Assembly (NCBI GenBank): GCA_902536385.1
Contig: CACAWY010000002.1
Location: 62,001 to 126,000 of the forward strand
Direction: 5' to 3'
From: an uncultured Pelagibacteraceae bacterium
GTDB lineage: Bacteria > Pseudomonadota > Alphaproteobacteria > Pelagibacterales > Pelagibacteraceae
DNA length: 64,000 nucleotides
Made by a program: the position numbers and the translations under genes. The notes below the pieces were generated by a model. It saw nothing but the letters and a program-made list of their open reading frames with translations, had not been told where the DNA came from and did not search any database. Below, one piece after another: positions 26,654 to 36,240 of this stretch; the stretch's first letter is position 1; every line of letters begins with the position of its first letter.

Positions 26654-27982
26654 TTATTTACCGATACAAAAGTCTTTGAATATAGATCCAAGTATTTCTT
26701 CCACATCTACCTTACCGACGATGCTACCAAGATGTCGTGTGGCCATTCTTAGGTCTTCTGCTGCTAATTCGAGGTCTTTGTTTTGATCCTTTTTAAGAAA
26801 CTTATCAATTTCTTTTAAGCAATCATTGAGCTTAACTCTGTGCCTTTCTCTAGTAATTAAAGCGCTATTATTGGATGTAAATTTTTTGCTTAACTTAGCT
26901 TTAATTAAATCTATTAATTTATCGATATTTTTATTATTTTTTACTGAAGCTAAAACAGTATCAACATTAAATTTATGATTTTGTTTATCAGAAACATCTG
27001 ATTTATTTAAAAAAATTATAGTATCTCTACTAATCATATTCTGTATTTCTTTGTTAATTTTTTTTGACGAATTATCAATAACTATTATATTTAAATCTGC
27101 TTCTTTTGATTTCCCAAGGGCTAATGAAATTCCTTTTTTCTCTACTTCATTTTTAGTATCTCTAATACCGGCGGTGTCAGCTAGAAGAACAGGATATCCA
27201 TCTAAATTTAAATAGGTTTCTATAACATCTCTAGTTGTGCCAGCCTCATCTGACACAATTGCCACTTCTCTTTTAGAAAGTAGATTTAATAATGATGATT
27301 TTCCAGCATTAACTTCTCCTATAATCGAAACCCTAAAACCATCTCTAATTTTTTCTCCAACTTTATTATCCTCAATAAAATTAGTAATTTCTGAATGAAT
27401 TTCTTTGATTGATTTATAGGCATCTTTTAGTACTTTTTCTGGAAGATCTTCCTCTGCAAAATCAATTTTTGCTTCTATAAAAGCAAGTGATTTTATTATT
27501 TTTTCCTTCAAGTCATTATAATAATTTGATGCGTTTCCATGAACTAATTTTACTGCTTGCTGTCTTTGCAGTTCTGTTTCGGAATGGATAAGATCTCCTA
27601 TACTTTCTGCCTTTAACAAATCAATTTTATCGTTTTGAAAGGCAATTTTAGTGAACTCACCAGGTTCAGCTAGTCTGCAGTTTTTTTGCTCAGATAAAAC
27701 TCTCAATAAAGCGTTTATAACTGCGTTACTTCCATGGATTTGTAGTTCTGCTAAATCCTCCCCAGTATAGCTATTTGGCCCGGGAAACCATAACAATAGA
27801 GCCTCTGGATCTATTATATTACCGTTTTTAGGGTCATAGAACTTACAAAAATTAACTTCGTTCGACTTTATATTTTTAGACTTAGTCAAATTTTCACAAA
27901 TCTTAAGTGTTTCACTGCCTGATATTCTAACGATAGCTATTCCAGAGGGTCCTCTGCCCGATGATAAAGCATAAATGTTCAT
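26654..27982 (-). CDS. mnmE: tRNA modification GTPase MnmE
   Basis: MnmE is the GTPase partner of MnmG. The 442 residues comprise the folate-binding N-terminal domain (PSGIAIVRISG), a helical domain and an inserted G domain. The G domain has GEVNAGKSSLLN (P-loop), DEAGTTRDVIE, DTAGIRDT and NKSD. The C-terminal FCIGK motif carries the functional cysteine. The length is typical. It starts 4 bases after the stop of the upstream ubiH-like gene. Confidence 0.97.
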   Translation of the reverse strand: MNIYALSSGRGPSGIAIVRISGSETLKICENLTKSKNIKSNEVNFCKFYDPKNGNIIDPEALLLWFPGPNSYTGEDLAELQIHGSNAVINALLRVLSEQKNCRLAEPGEFTKIAFQNDKIDLLKAESIGDLIHSETELQRQQAVKLVHGNASNYYNDLKEKIIKSLAFIEAKIDFAEEDLPEKVLKDAYKSIKEIHSEITNFIEDNKVGEKIRDGFRVSIIGEVNAGKSSLLNLLSKREVAIVSDEAGTTRDVIETYLNLDGYPVLLADTAGIRDTKNEVEKKGISLALGKSKEADLNIIVIDNSSKKINKEIQNMISRDTIIFLNKSDVSDKQNHKFNVDTVLASVKNNKNIDKLIDLIKAKLSKKFTSNNSALITRERHRVKLNDCLKEIDKFLKKDQNKDLELAAEDLRMATRHLGSIVGKVDVEEILGSIFKDFCIGK

Positions 27983-27986
27983 TGAA

Positions 27987-29096
27987 TTATAATGATAAAC
28001 CCTGATTAGAGATTATTTTACTGAATTTTTTTAATGTCTCGTTGTTCTTAATATTTTTTACAATTATTTCTTTAAATGGATCCAAATATTTATTTTGCTT
28101 AAAAAAGCTGTGAGTAGCATCAACTCCCAAACTCATGATAGTATTTTCGGGTTTTCTACTATTATAAAAATCATTTAATGCATAGCTGGTTTTTATAGAA
28201 ATACCTAAGCCCGCATAATATTTAACAATTTCTTTTAATTTTTTGATATCCCTTAGTACAAGATTAAAACCTTGTCCAGCTACAGGATGAATAGTATGCA
28301 AACCCTCTCCAAGAATTAATGTATTTTTTTGATGATACTGTCGTCTTATACTAAGAGAGATAGGGTAAGACTGAATATTGCTAATAGTAATTTCTTGTTT
28401 GTTCTTCAATATTTCCAATATTTTGTTTTTAACTAAAGTTGTAATTTTTTTTGAATTATTTTCAAAAAAATATTTTTTTACGCTCCAAACAAAAGAGAAA
28501 TAATTTTTTGAAAAAGGAAGTATAGCTAACGGGCCTTCTTTTAAAAAAAATTGGCTTGTGTTGAGTGTCTTAAGATTGTGCTTTACATATCCTGTAATAG
28601 CTATTTCTTTATAATCTTTCTTGATAGATCTAATTTTTGTTATGTTATTATAAATTTTAGATTGTCCGCCTATACAGAGAATAATTAGATCGTTTTTTTT
28701 TAATTCATCTAAGTTATTTAAATCTTTTCTGATTAATTTAATTTTATTTTTAGAAATTTCTTTCAATAATACATTTTTAACTTTATCATTTTCAAAAACA
28801 TACATAAGATTGGAATTAGCTTCGTGAAGATTTAAAAAATTTATTTTTTCTTTTGCGGTTTCGTAAAAAAGCTCAATTTTTTTTGAAGGCCAGAACAACT
28901 TTTGTCCTAAGCTGGTAATATTTTGATTGACGAACTTGTAATTTGTATCTGAAATAGCTGTAGTCCTTTTATCTACATTATTTGTGCCTTTTTTAGCAAT
29001 TAAATTTACCTCTATACCTGGCACTTTAGCTAAAACTACAGCTGTCATTAAACCTGAAAGACCGTCTCCGACAATGCATATTCTCTGTTTTGTCAT
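27987..29096 (-). CDS. FAD-dependent ubiquinone-biosynthesis hydroxylase (UbiH/UbiF type)
   Basis: A flavin monooxygenase of 369 residues. It starts with the GXGXXG FAD site (ICIVGDGLSGLMTAVVLA) and has the second conserved motif LILGEGLHTIHPVAGQGFNLVLRDI, where HPVAGQGFN is diagnostic of the UbiH/F/I/L/Coq6 family. These enzymes hydroxylate the ubiquinone ring. Which ring position is modified cannot be told from sequence. It is divergent from ftsK over 55 bases and probably heads the mnmE-mnmG-rsmG-parAB transcript. Confidence 0.85.
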   Translation of the reverse strand: MTKQRICIVGDGLSGLMTAVVLAKVPGIEVNLIAKKGTNNVDKRTTAISDTNYKFVNQNITSLGQKLFWPSKKIELFYETAKEKINFLNLHEANSNLMYVFENDKVKNVLLKEISKNKIKLIRKDLNNLDELKKNDLIILCIGGQSKIYNNITKIRSIKKDYKEIAITGYVKHNLKTLNTSQFFLKEGPLAILPFSKNYFSFVWSVKKYFFENNSKKITTLVKNKILEILKNKQEITISNIQSYPISLSIRRQYHQKNTLILGEGLHTIHPVAGQGFNLVLRDIKKLKEIVKYYAGLGISIKTSYALNDFYNSRKPENTIMSLGVDATHSFFKQNKYLDPFKEIIVKNIKNNETLKKFSKIISNQGLSL

Positions 29097-29151
29097 ATAA
29101 AAATTTTTAACACTTTCATAAAAATGGTAAAAAGTACGTAATCGATTCGTA

Positions 29152-31233
29152 ATGAATACAAACTTTTTAGATAGTGTAACAAATTTTTTGAAAAAGCGAA
29201 CCTTTGAATTACTAGGTTTAATCTTAGTTTTATCAAGTGTCGCACTTGCTATTGCTTTTACAACATATTCTCCTGAGGATCCTTCATTTGTTTATGGAGA
29301 TAAGAACTTCGAGATCCAGAATTTTTTTGGAATTTATGGAAGCAGTATTGCAGATTTTTTATTACAAAGTTTTGGTTTAGCTTCTTTTTTATTACTGCTT
29401 AACTTTTTATTCTGGGGGTTAGATTTGATAATAAAGAAAGAGTTAAGAAGAATAATTTTAAAATTATTTTTGGTTGTAGCTTATTTGACAGCAGGCACAG
29501 TTTTTATCTATTTAACATTCGATAATTCTTTTTGGTTAATTGATAATGGTAATTCAGGTTTTGTTGGAAAAATAACATACAACTTTATTAATACTTGGGC
29601 TCCATGGATTGATAATACATATTCAATTTATGGACTACTTTTATTAACTATAATTTTTTTTTCATTTTCAGCTGATATAAATTATAAAAAAGTATTCTCA
29701 GTAATTATTTCACTTTTTAGAAGAAAACCTGTGGAAAATATTGAACCAGATTTTGCTAAAATTAATATTGAAGATCAGCCACAGACTTTAAAAAAACCCC
29801 AGCAATCTTTTTCGTTTGAAACTAACACAAGTTCTAAAACAGAGCAGGTTATTACGAAAACTAAATATAATTTACCAGATATAAATTATTTAGAAAAAAA
29901 TTTATCTAAACTTAGTTCTGATGGAAATAAAAATCGTCCTAATGCTGAGTTTATGGAAAAAATATTATTAGACTTTGGTATTGACGGCAAAATTAAAACA
30001 ATTAATAATGGTCCTGTAGTAAGCCTTTATGAATTTGAACCAGCGCCTGGTGTAAAAGTGTCAAAAATAATTAATTTATCTGAAGATTTAGCAAGAAATA
30101 CTAGTTCAACTTCTACAAGAGTTTCGGTCATTCCAGGAAAAAACACTGTTGGAATTGAAATTCCAAACGAGGAAAGGGAGAGCGTATCACTTAGAGAAAT
30201 TATTTCTTATAATAAATTTCAAAAGAAAGATGTAAGACTTCCGATAGCTCTAGGAAAAAGTATTTCTGGAATGCCGATTGTTGGTGATTTGACATCAATG
30301 CCTCATCTTTTAATTGCAGGTACCACTGGTTCAGGAAAGTCTGTTTGTATTAATACTATAATCGTTTCACTACTTTACAAACTAAGTCCAGATCTTTGTA
30401 AATTTATTTTAATCGATCCAAAAATGTTAGAGCTATCCACATACGAAGGAATACCTCATTTATTAACTCCAGTTATTACTGATGCTAAAAAAGCAACTTC
30501 AGCTTTATCATGGACAGTTAAAGAAATGAACAGCAGATATAAATTAATGAGCAAGGTAGGAGTAAGAAACATTGATGGTTATAATGCTAAACATAAACTT
30601 AAAATGCCTTACATCGTTGTAGTCGTTGACGAGATGTCAGACTTAATGCTTGTAGCTGGAAAAGAAATTGAAAACTACATTCAAAAATTATCACAAATGG
30701 CAAGAGCTGCAGGCATTCATATCATCATGGCTACGCAAAGACCAAGTGTTGATGTAATAACAGGTACAATAAAAGCAAATTTCCCAACAAGAATATCTTT
30801 CCAAGTAAGTTCCAAGATTGATAGTAGAACAATTTTGGGGGAACAGGGTGCTGAACAATTACTCGGTAAAGGAGATATGTTATTCATGTCATCAGCTAAC
30901 AGAATAGTTAGAATTCACGGTCCATATGTTTCTGAACAAGAAATTGAGAAAATTACAAACTCATTAAGAGCGCAAGGAGAGCCAGATTATATGGAAGAAA
31001 TTACTTCCCAAGAAACAACTGAAAGCTCATTAACCTCTGGGAATGAAGGTGATGAGGATGAATTGTTCAACCAGGCTGTTGAAATTATTAAAGCTGAGGG
31101 AAAAGCCTCTACAAGTTTCTTACAGAGAAAATTACAGATCGGATATAATAGAGCTGCTAGAATTATTGATATGATGGAAGAAAAAGGTATTGTAAGTAAA
31201 GCAAATCATGTTGGTAAACGTGAAGTTCTTTAA
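29152..31233 (+). CDS. ftsK: DNA translocase FtsK
   Basis: FtsK pumps DNA at the septum and activates dimer resolution. The 693-residue protein has four N-terminal membrane segments (about residues 20-175) and a short linker. The motor has Walker A AGTTGSGKS near residue 390 and Walker B VVVDEMSD near 492. The C-terminal gamma domain (about 635-693, FLQRKLQIGYNRAARIID) reads polar KOPS-like sequences. The linker is much shorter than in E. coli, as in other compact genomes. It overlaps lolA by 26 bases. Confidence 0.97.
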   Translation: MNTNFLDSVTNFLKKRTFELLGLILVLSSVALAIAFTTYSPEDPSFVYGDKNFEIQNFFGIYGSSIADFLLQSFGLASFLLLLNFLFWGLDLIIKKELRRIILKLFLVVAYLTAGTVFIYLTFDNSFWLIDNGNSGFVGKITYNFINTWAPWIDNTYSIYGLLLLTIIFFSFSADINYKKVFSVIISLFRRKPVENIEPDFAKINIEDQPQTLKKPQQSFSFETNTSSKTEQVITKTKYNLPDINYLEKNLSKLSSDGNKNRPNAEFMEKILLDFGIDGKIKTINNGPVVSLYEFEPAPGVKVSKIINLSEDLARNTSSTSTRVSVIPGKNTVGIEIPNEERESVSLREIISYNKFQKKDVRLPIALGKSISGMPIVGDLTSMPHLLIAGTTGSGKSVCINTIIVSLLYKLSPDLCKFILIDPKMLELSTYEGIPHLLTPVITDAKKATSALSWTVKEMNSRYKLMSKVGVRNIDGYNAKHKLKMPYIVVVVDEMSDLMLVAGKEIENYIQKLSQMARAAGIHIIMATQRPSVDVITGTIKANFPTRISFQVSSKIDSRTILGEQGAEQLLGKGDMLFMSSANRIVRIHGPYVSEQEIEKITNSLRAQGEPDYMEEITSQETTESSLTSGNEGDEDELFNQAVEIIKAEGKASTSFLQRKLQIGYNRAARIIDMMEEKGIVSKANHVGKREVL

Positions 31234-31777
31234 AAAAACATTTTTAATCTCGTTTTTTCTATTAATAACAACGAGTTTATTAGCTAGTGAAAAAGATCAA
31301 ATAGTTGCTCAATTAAATAGCTTAAATTCTTTAGAGTTTACATTTGATCAATTAATTAATGAAAAAACAGAAAAAGGTAGTTGTCTTTTAGAGTTTCCTG
31401 GAAAATTAAAGTGCAATTACTTTGATGAAAAGAAAAAAGAACTAGTTATTAATAATAAGAGGTTAGCAATTACGCAAAAAAAGTATAATAAAACTTACCA
31501 TTATCCTATTTCAAAATCTCCATTCTTAAATATTTTATATAAACAAAAACTTTTAGAAATTGTGGAATCAGGAGAATTAAAAGTGAATGATCAAATAATT
31601 AAACTTGTTTATTTTGGTGAAAACGAAATTACAGTTTTTTTTGACAAAAAAAATCTAGACTTGAAAGGATGGAAGATTAAAGATCAATACAACAATAATA
31701 TAAATTTCTCCCTAAAAATTGTTGCTAAAAACGATGTTTTTAAAAAAGATACCTTTAAAGTCCCCGAAATAAACTAA
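31208..31777 (+). CDS. lolA: Outer-membrane lipoprotein carrier LolA
   Basis: LolA ferries lipoproteins across the periplasm. The 189-residue protein has a signal peptide (KFFKKTFLISFFLLITTSLLA) and a LolA-like body including LNSLNSLEFTFDQ, GKLKCNYFDEKKKELVIN and LKGWKIKDQ. It follows ftsK as in many Alphaproteobacteria. The ATG used here lies 26 bases inside ftsK. A GTG at 31220 would give a more typical signal peptide start and 14 bases of overlap, so the exact start is uncertain. Confidence 0.85.
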   Translation: MLVNVKFFKKTFLISFFLLITTSLLASEKDQIVAQLNSLNSLEFTFDQLINEKTEKGSCLLEFPGKLKCNYFDEKKKELVINNKRLAITQKKYNKTYHYPISKSPFLNILYKQKLLEIVESGELKVNDQIIKLVYFGENEITVFFDKKNLDLKGWKIKDQYNNNINFSLKIVAKNDVFKKDTFKVPEIN

Positions 31778-32280
31778 GCTACAAAATCAATTTCTTCTTC
31801 TTTAAATATTTCAAAACCTTTAGATTTATAATTTTGTAAGGCATGTTTGTGGTCTAGACTACAAGTATGGACCCACATTCTTTGAGGATTTTTTCTTGAT
31901 GCACTTGCGATAGCATGATTTACAAGCGTTGAGCCAAGCTTTAAACCTCTGAATTCTTTTAGTACCCCTAGATTGATAAGCTCTACTTCATTTGATCCAG
32001 GATGATATTCTTGTTCGTAATATCCTACTAGATCCTCACCTTTTTTTAGAACATGTGTTTCTAAATTTTTATTTGTAACATACTTTACCCACTCACTATC
32101 AGACCAAAGTAATCTATCTCTCCAATAATGGTCTACACCTATTTGTTTATAGAAAAATCTGTTTAAGTGAAAATTATGTTTATCATCTAAAATAATTTGA
32201 AAATTTACTGGCAGATTTAAATCAACTGTTTTTGAAAAATCTTTAATTTCTAAAAAATATCTTTTTACTCTAGGAACCAT
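31774..32280 (-). CDS. GNAT-family N-acetyltransferase
   Basis: A 168-residue protein with a C-terminal acetyltransferase fold. INLGVLKEFRGLKLGSTLVNHAI holds the acetyl-CoA-binding Q/RxxGxG/A-like motif, and HALQNYKSKGFEIFKEE is the final strand pattern. The substrate is unknown. It is the last gene of the leftward his operon, overlapping the HIT gene by one base. Its 3' end overlaps lolA by 4 bases. Confidence 0.85.
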   Translation of the reverse strand: MVPRVKRYFLEIKDFSKTVDLNLPVNFQIILDDKHNFHLNRFFYKQIGVDHYWRDRLLWSDSEWVKYVTNKNLETHVLKKGEDLVGYYEQEYHPGSNEVELINLGVLKEFRGLKLGSTLVNHAIASASRKNPQRMWVHTCSLDHKHALQNYKSKGFEIFKEEEIDFVA

Positions 32281-32636
32281 CAGCTGACCATCTTTCCGAC
32301 CTTTTCACCTGCAAATATATGATAGTGTAAATGAGGAACTTCTTGACCGCCATCACTTCCAATATTAGTTAAAGCTCGATATCCTTTCTCTTTTGCACCC
32401 ATTAAGTTTGCAACATGCGTAACTGCTTTGTTTAACTCTACAATTTCTATATCTGAAGCTTTGCTATTGAAATCATTAAGATCTACGTATTCACCTTTAG
32501 GAATAACTAAAACATGTACTTTCTTTTGAGGATTGATATCATGAAAAGCTAAAACGTGATCATTTTCATAAACTTTTTTACACGGAATTTCTCCCCTTAG
32601 GATTTTAGCAAATATATTATTTTTGTCGTAACTCAT
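32280..32636 (-). CDS. HIT-family nucleotide-binding protein (HINT type)
   Basis: A 118-residue histidine-triad hydrolase. It has NIFAKILRGEIPCKKVYENDHVLAFHDINPQ at the N terminus and the catalytic triad VPHLHYHIFAG near the C terminus. HINT proteins cleave AMP-linked amines. It overlaps hisE by 4 bases and lies within the his operon, a common alphaproteobacterial arrangement. Confidence 0.93.
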   Translation of the reverse strand: MSYDKNNIFAKILRGEIPCKKVYENDHVLAFHDINPQKKVHVLVIPKGEYVDLNDFNSKASDIEIVELNKAVTHVANLMGAKEKGYRALTNIGSDGGQEVPHLHYHIFAGEKVGKMVS

Positions 32637-32905
32637 TTCTGTCTTTTCTTAAGTTCGCTCATCACATCCTCAATTTTTATGTTGTTAGCCTCTAAGTAAA
32701 CCATCAAATGATAAACCACATCTGCAGCTTCGTGTACCTTATTTGAATTTTTTTCCACAGATTCTATTAATTCCCCTATTTCCTCTCTTACTTTTGAAAC
32801 ACTTAGGTTTTTATCGTTCAAAAGTTTATTAGTATAAGATTTATCTGGAGAAGAATTTTTTCTCTCCCTGATTATTTTAATTAATTGTTCTAAGTTTTCA
32901 AACAT
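32633..32905 (-). CDS. hisE: Phosphoribosyl-ATP pyrophosphatase
   Basis: HisE hydrolyses phosphoribosyl-ATP to phosphoribosyl-AMP, the second step of histidine synthesis. The 90-residue MazG-like protein has SYTNKLL and KVREEIGELIES with the metal-binding glutamates, plus HEAADVVYHLMVYLEANNI. It stands alone rather than fused to HisI. It sits 1 base after hisF and overlaps the HIT gene. Confidence 0.95.
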   Translation of the reverse strand: MFENLEQLIKIIRERKNSSPDKSYTNKLLNDKNLSVSKVREEIGELIESVEKNSNKVHEAADVVYHLMVYLEANNIKIEDVMSELKKRQK

Positions 32906-32906
32906 T

Positions 32907-33665
32907 TTATAACCTTACTGATACATTTTTAGAATTCAAATATTCTTTAGCATCTTTGATTTTATATTCGCCATAATGAAAAATAGAAGCTGCTAAAACT
33001 GCACTTGCTCCACCTTTAACTATGCCATCATATAAGTGATCTAGACTTCCGACTCCTCCAGAGGCTATCACTGGAATATTAGTACTATTTGTAATTGTTT
33101 TTAATAAATCAACATCGTAACCAGATTTAGTTCCATCTTTATCCATCGAAGTTAATAAAATTTCTCCGGCTCCATTTTCTTCTACTTTTTTAGCAAAATC
33201 CACTGCATCGATACCAGTTTTATTTCTTCCACCGTATGTAAACACTTCCCATTTATTTTCAGAAACTTTTTTTGCATCGATCGCAACAACAATACATTGA
33301 GATCCAAATTTTTTTGAAGCTTCCTTAACAAAGTCGACATTCTTTACAGCGGCAGTATTAATGGAGACTTTATCTGCACCGGCTAACAATAAATCGGTTA
33401 TATTTTGAATAGTTCTAACTCCACCTCCAACAGTTAAAGGAACGAAACATTCTTTCGCAGTTTTTCTAACAATCTCAATAATCGTTTCTCTATTTTCATT
33501 TGAAGCGGTAATATCAAGAAAACAAATCTCATCAGCGCCACCGTCACTATAAATTTTAGCTTGCTCTACTGGATCTCCAGCGTCTTTTAATTCAACAAAG
33601 TTAATACCTTTAACAACTCTTCCATCTTTAACATCAAGGCAAGGTATAATTCTATTTTTAAGCAT
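32907..33665 (-). CDS. hisF: Imidazole glycerol phosphate synthase, cyclase subunit
   Basis: HisF, with HisH, converts PRFAR and ammonia into imidazole glycerol phosphate and AICAR. The 252-residue TIM barrel begins [21 protein letters not shown] with the catalytic aspartate. It has [40 protein letters not shown] and [14 protein letters not shown]. It overlaps hisA by 8 bases. Confidence 0.97.
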   Translation of the reverse strand: MLKNRIIPCLDVKDGRVVKGINFVELKDAGDPVEQAKIYSDGGADEICFLDITASNENRETIIEIVRKTAKECFVPLTVGGGVRTIQNITDLLLAGADKVSINTAAVKNVDFVKEASKKFGSQCIVVAIDAKKVSENKWEVFTYGGRNKTGIDAVDFAKKVEENGAGEILLTSMDKDGTKSGYDVDLLKTITNSTNIPVIASGGVGSLDHLYDGIVKGGASAVLAASIFHYGEYKIKDAKEYLNSKNVSVRL

Positions 33666-34383
33666 TAATTTCCTTTGCTAACTCATCAAGCTTAATATCA
33701 CCATCGTAAATAGCTTTACCAACAATAATACCTTCAATTTTTTTATTATTTAACTTTTTAGCCTTCTTAATGTCATTTATTGAAGAAACACCTCCTGAAA
33801 TAACAACTGGACAATTAGAAAGCCCTGCAATTTTCACACTCTCATCTAAATTGGGGCTAGTTTTCATTCCATCTCTATTTATATCTGTGAAAATAATTCT
33901 GCTTACGCCAAAATCATTTACATCTTTTAAAAAATCTGTGGTTTTAATTTCTAGATTTTCTTTCCAGCCTGATACTGAGAGATTTCCATCTTTTGCATCT
34001 AATCCCAAAGCAATTTGACCTTTAAATTTTATGCAAGACTCTTTTAAAAATTCTTTATTTTTAATAGCACCACTTCCTAAAATTACTTTCTCAACACCAG
34101 TATCGACATATTGTTTAATGCTATCGAGAGATCTAACACCGCCACCTATTTCAATCTTTAAATCGTATTTAATTACTATTTCTTTTATAATATTTAAATT
34201 GACTGTTTTACCCGTTAAAGCTCCGTCTAGATCAACAATGTGTAAGTTTTTAAAGCCATGATCTTTAAATTTTGCTGCTTGCTCAATCGGTGAAGTTTCA
34301 TATTCAGTTTTATTTTCGAAGTCACCTTTGATTAATCTTACGCATTTCTTATCTTTTATATCTATTGCAGGAAATATTTTCAT
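33658..34383 (-). CDS. hisA: ProFAR isomerase HisA
   Basis: HisA isomerises ProFAR to PRFAR. The 241-residue TIM barrel has [56 protein letters not shown] and [17 protein letters not shown], all HisA signatures. It lies between hisH and hisF with overlaps of 1 and 8 bases, so expression is strongly coupled. Confidence 0.97.
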   Translation of the reverse strand: MKIFPAIDIKDKKCVRLIKGDFENKTEYETSPIEQAAKFKDHGFKNLHIVDLDGALTGKTVNLNIIKEIVIKYDLKIEIGGGVRSLDSIKQYVDTGVEKVILGSGAIKNKEFLKESCIKFKGQIALGLDAKDGNLSVSGWKENLEIKTTDFLKDVNDFGVSRIIFTDINRDGMKTSPNLDESVKIAGLSNCPVVISGGVSSINDIKKAKKLNNKKIEGIIVGKAIYDGDIKLDELAKEINA

Positions 34384-35009
34384 TATAATTTTAAAAAGTT
34401 ATCAATCATCTTTAATCCTATTTTATCACTCTTCTCAGGGTGAAACTGTGTTCCAAATAAATTATCTTTCTCGATAGAACAGACAATTTTAGATGAATAA
34501 TCAGTTGTTGCTGAAATGACTGACTTATCTTCGGGAATAAACTCATAGCTGTGAACGAAATACATATGAGATTTATTTTTTATATCTTTAAATATTTTGC
34601 TATCTTTTTGAATTTCAATTTCATTCCAACCAATGTGCGGGAGTTTAAATTTTCCTTTTTGATTATCAATTCTAGAAACTTTTCCAGGAATCCAACCTAG
34701 TCCTTTAGTTTCTGCTTCTTCATAACCCACATCAGCAAACATTTGTAAGCCTACACAAATTCCTAATAAAGGTTTCTTATTTGTAATTGCAAAATCTTTT
34801 AGCGTGTCAACTAATCCAGAAATTTTATTTAAAGAGTCCACGCAGCTTTTAAAAGAACCTTGCCCAGGTAAAACAATCTTGTCACTAGACTTAATCTTCT
34901 GAATATCTGAAGTTACCTCTAGACTAACTTCACCTTCAGCTACCTCTGTAAAAGAATTTATGACAGAGCTAATATTGCCCGATTGGTAGTCAACAATTGT
35001 GACGTTCAT
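34383..35009 (-). CDS. hisH: Imidazole glycerol phosphate synthase, glutaminase subunit
   Basis: HisH supplies ammonia from glutamine to HisF. The 208-residue class I amidotransferase starts VTIVDYQSGNISSV. It has the nucleophile motif KPLLGICVGLQMFAD and the GTQFHPEKS site carrying the catalytic His and Glu. It lies 5 bases downstream of hisB. Confidence 0.97.
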   Translation of the reverse strand: MNVTIVDYQSGNISSVINSFTEVAEGEVSLEVTSDIQKIKSSDKIVLPGQGSFKSCVDSLNKISGLVDTLKDFAITNKKPLLGICVGLQMFADVGYEEAETKGLGWIPGKVSRIDNQKGKFKLPHIGWNEIEIQKDSKIFKDIKNKSHMYFVHSYEFIPEDKSVISATTDYSSKIVCSIEKDNLFGTQFHPEKSDKIGLKMIDNFLKL

Positions 35010-35014
35010 TAATT

Positions 35015-35605
35015 TTAAATAGAGCCTTTTGTCGAAGGTATTGAGTTTTTAATTCTTTTATCAATTGCTAAAGCATCTTTTAATGATCTAGCTAAACCTT
35101 TGTAACATGACTCAATCTTGTGGTGGCTATTTTCACCGTAAATATTTTCTATGTGTAAAGTAACTCCAGCTGATTGTGAAAAAGCTTGGAACCACTCTTT
35201 AAATAATTCTGTATCCATCTCGCCAAGTTTTTCAACCGGTAGATTTACTTTCCAGATTAAATAAGGTCTATTTGATACATCAATTGAAACTCGGCTTAGA
35301 GTTTCATCCATAGGTATCATTGTTGATGCGTAACGTGTAATTCCTTTTCGATTACCCGCCGCTTTTTTAATAGCCTCGCCTATAGCAATGCCTGTGTCTT
35401 CAGTAGTATGGTGTAAGTCTATGTGGGTATCACCCTTAGCTTTAACTTCCAAGTCTATAAGAGAATGCTTTGATAATTGCTCCAACATGTGATCTAAAAA
35501 ACCAATACCAGTTTTAATTTTATACTTTCCTTTTCCGTCTAGATCGACCGCGACAGAAATACTAGTTTCTTTCGTTTTCCTTGTAATTTTTGCTTTTCTA
35601 CTCAT
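35015..35605 (-). CDS. hisB: Imidazoleglycerol-phosphate dehydratase
   Basis: HisB dehydrates imidazole glycerol phosphate. The 196-residue single-domain form shows [20 protein letters not shown] and [21 protein letters not shown], with the manganese-binding histidines, and [19 protein letters not shown]. It is the first gene of the hisB-H-A-F-E-HIT-GNAT operon. It is divergent from hslV over 95 bases. hisG, hisD and hisI are not in the window. Confidence 0.97.
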   Translation of the reverse strand: MSRKAKITRKTKETSISVAVDLDGKGKYKIKTGIGFLDHMLEQLSKHSLIDLEVKAKGDTHIDLHHTTEDTGIAIGEAIKKAAGNRKGITRYASTMIPMDETLSRVSIDVSNRPYLIWKVNLPVEKLGEMDTELFKEWFQAFSQSAGVTLHIENIYGENSHHKIESCYKGLARSLKDALAIDKRIKNSIPSTKGSI

Positions 35606-35664
35606 AACAATACCTGATTTACCTTTGATATATATTTAAATGGTCATTTTATCAATAAATCACT

Positions 35665-35694
35665 ATTGAAGATCTCAAATTAATCTCCACATAT
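35665..35694 (+). promoter_or_regulatory. Candidate sigma-32 promoter for hslVU
   Basis: ATTGAAG (35665-35671) and CCACATAT (35687-35694), 15 bases apart, match the heat-shock consensus CTTGAAA and CCCCATNT with one or two differences in each box. The -10 box ends 6 bases before the hslV ATG. Transcription would then begin at or next to the start codon, giving a leaderless mRNA. No Shine-Dalgarno sequence is visible before hslV. Confidence 0.5.
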
Positions 35695-35700
35695 AACTCC

Positions 35701-36240
35701 ATGAATACAGCTGAAAAATGGCACGGCACTACCATAGTCCTTCTTAGAAAGGATGGGGAGACCATTGTTGCAGGTGACGGTCAAGTCAGTCTTGGTAACA
35801 CAGTTTTAAAAAGCAAGGCAAAAAAAGTTAGAAAAATTGAGAGCAGAGGAGTGATTGCAGGGTTTGCCGGCTCAACTGCAGATGCCTTAACTTTATTCGA
35901 AAGACTTGAGGCGAAATTAGAAAAGCATGCCGGAAACTTACAGAGAGCAGCTGTTGAATTAGCAAAAGATTGGAGAAGTGATAAGTTTTTAAGGAGATTA
36001 GAAGCATTGATGGCAGTAGCAGATAAAGATCACAGTTTTATTATTTCTGGTACTGGTGATGTGTTGGAACCTGAAGATGGGATAATTGGAATAGGATCTG
36101 GTGGAAATTATGCTCTTGCGGCTGCGAAAGTTCTAATCGAAACCGATATGAAGGCGGAAGAGATAGCAAGGAAAGCTTTAAAAGTTGCATCAGACATCTG
36201 TGTATTTACAAACAATAACGTTACGATGGAAAAAATTTAA
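35701..36240 (+). CDS. hslV: ATP-dependent protease proteolytic subunit HslV (ClpQ)
   Basis: This is the peptidase subunit of the HslVU proteasome-like complex. The 179-residue protein has the short propeptide MNTAEKWHG before catalytic Thr10 ([11 protein letters not shown]). [23 protein letters not shown] and [12 protein letters not shown] are further family motifs. Processing after Gly9 would expose the threonine nucleophile. The stop abuts the hslU start. Confidence 0.96.
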   Translation: MNTAEKWHGTTIVLLRKDGETIVAGDGQVSLGNTVLKSKAKKVRKIESRGVIAGFAGSTADALTLFERLEAKLEKHAGNLQRAAVELAKDWRSDKFLRRLEALMAVADKDHSFIISGTGDVLEPEDGIIGIGSGGNYALAAAKVLIETDMKAEEIARKALKVASDICVFTNNNVTMEKI

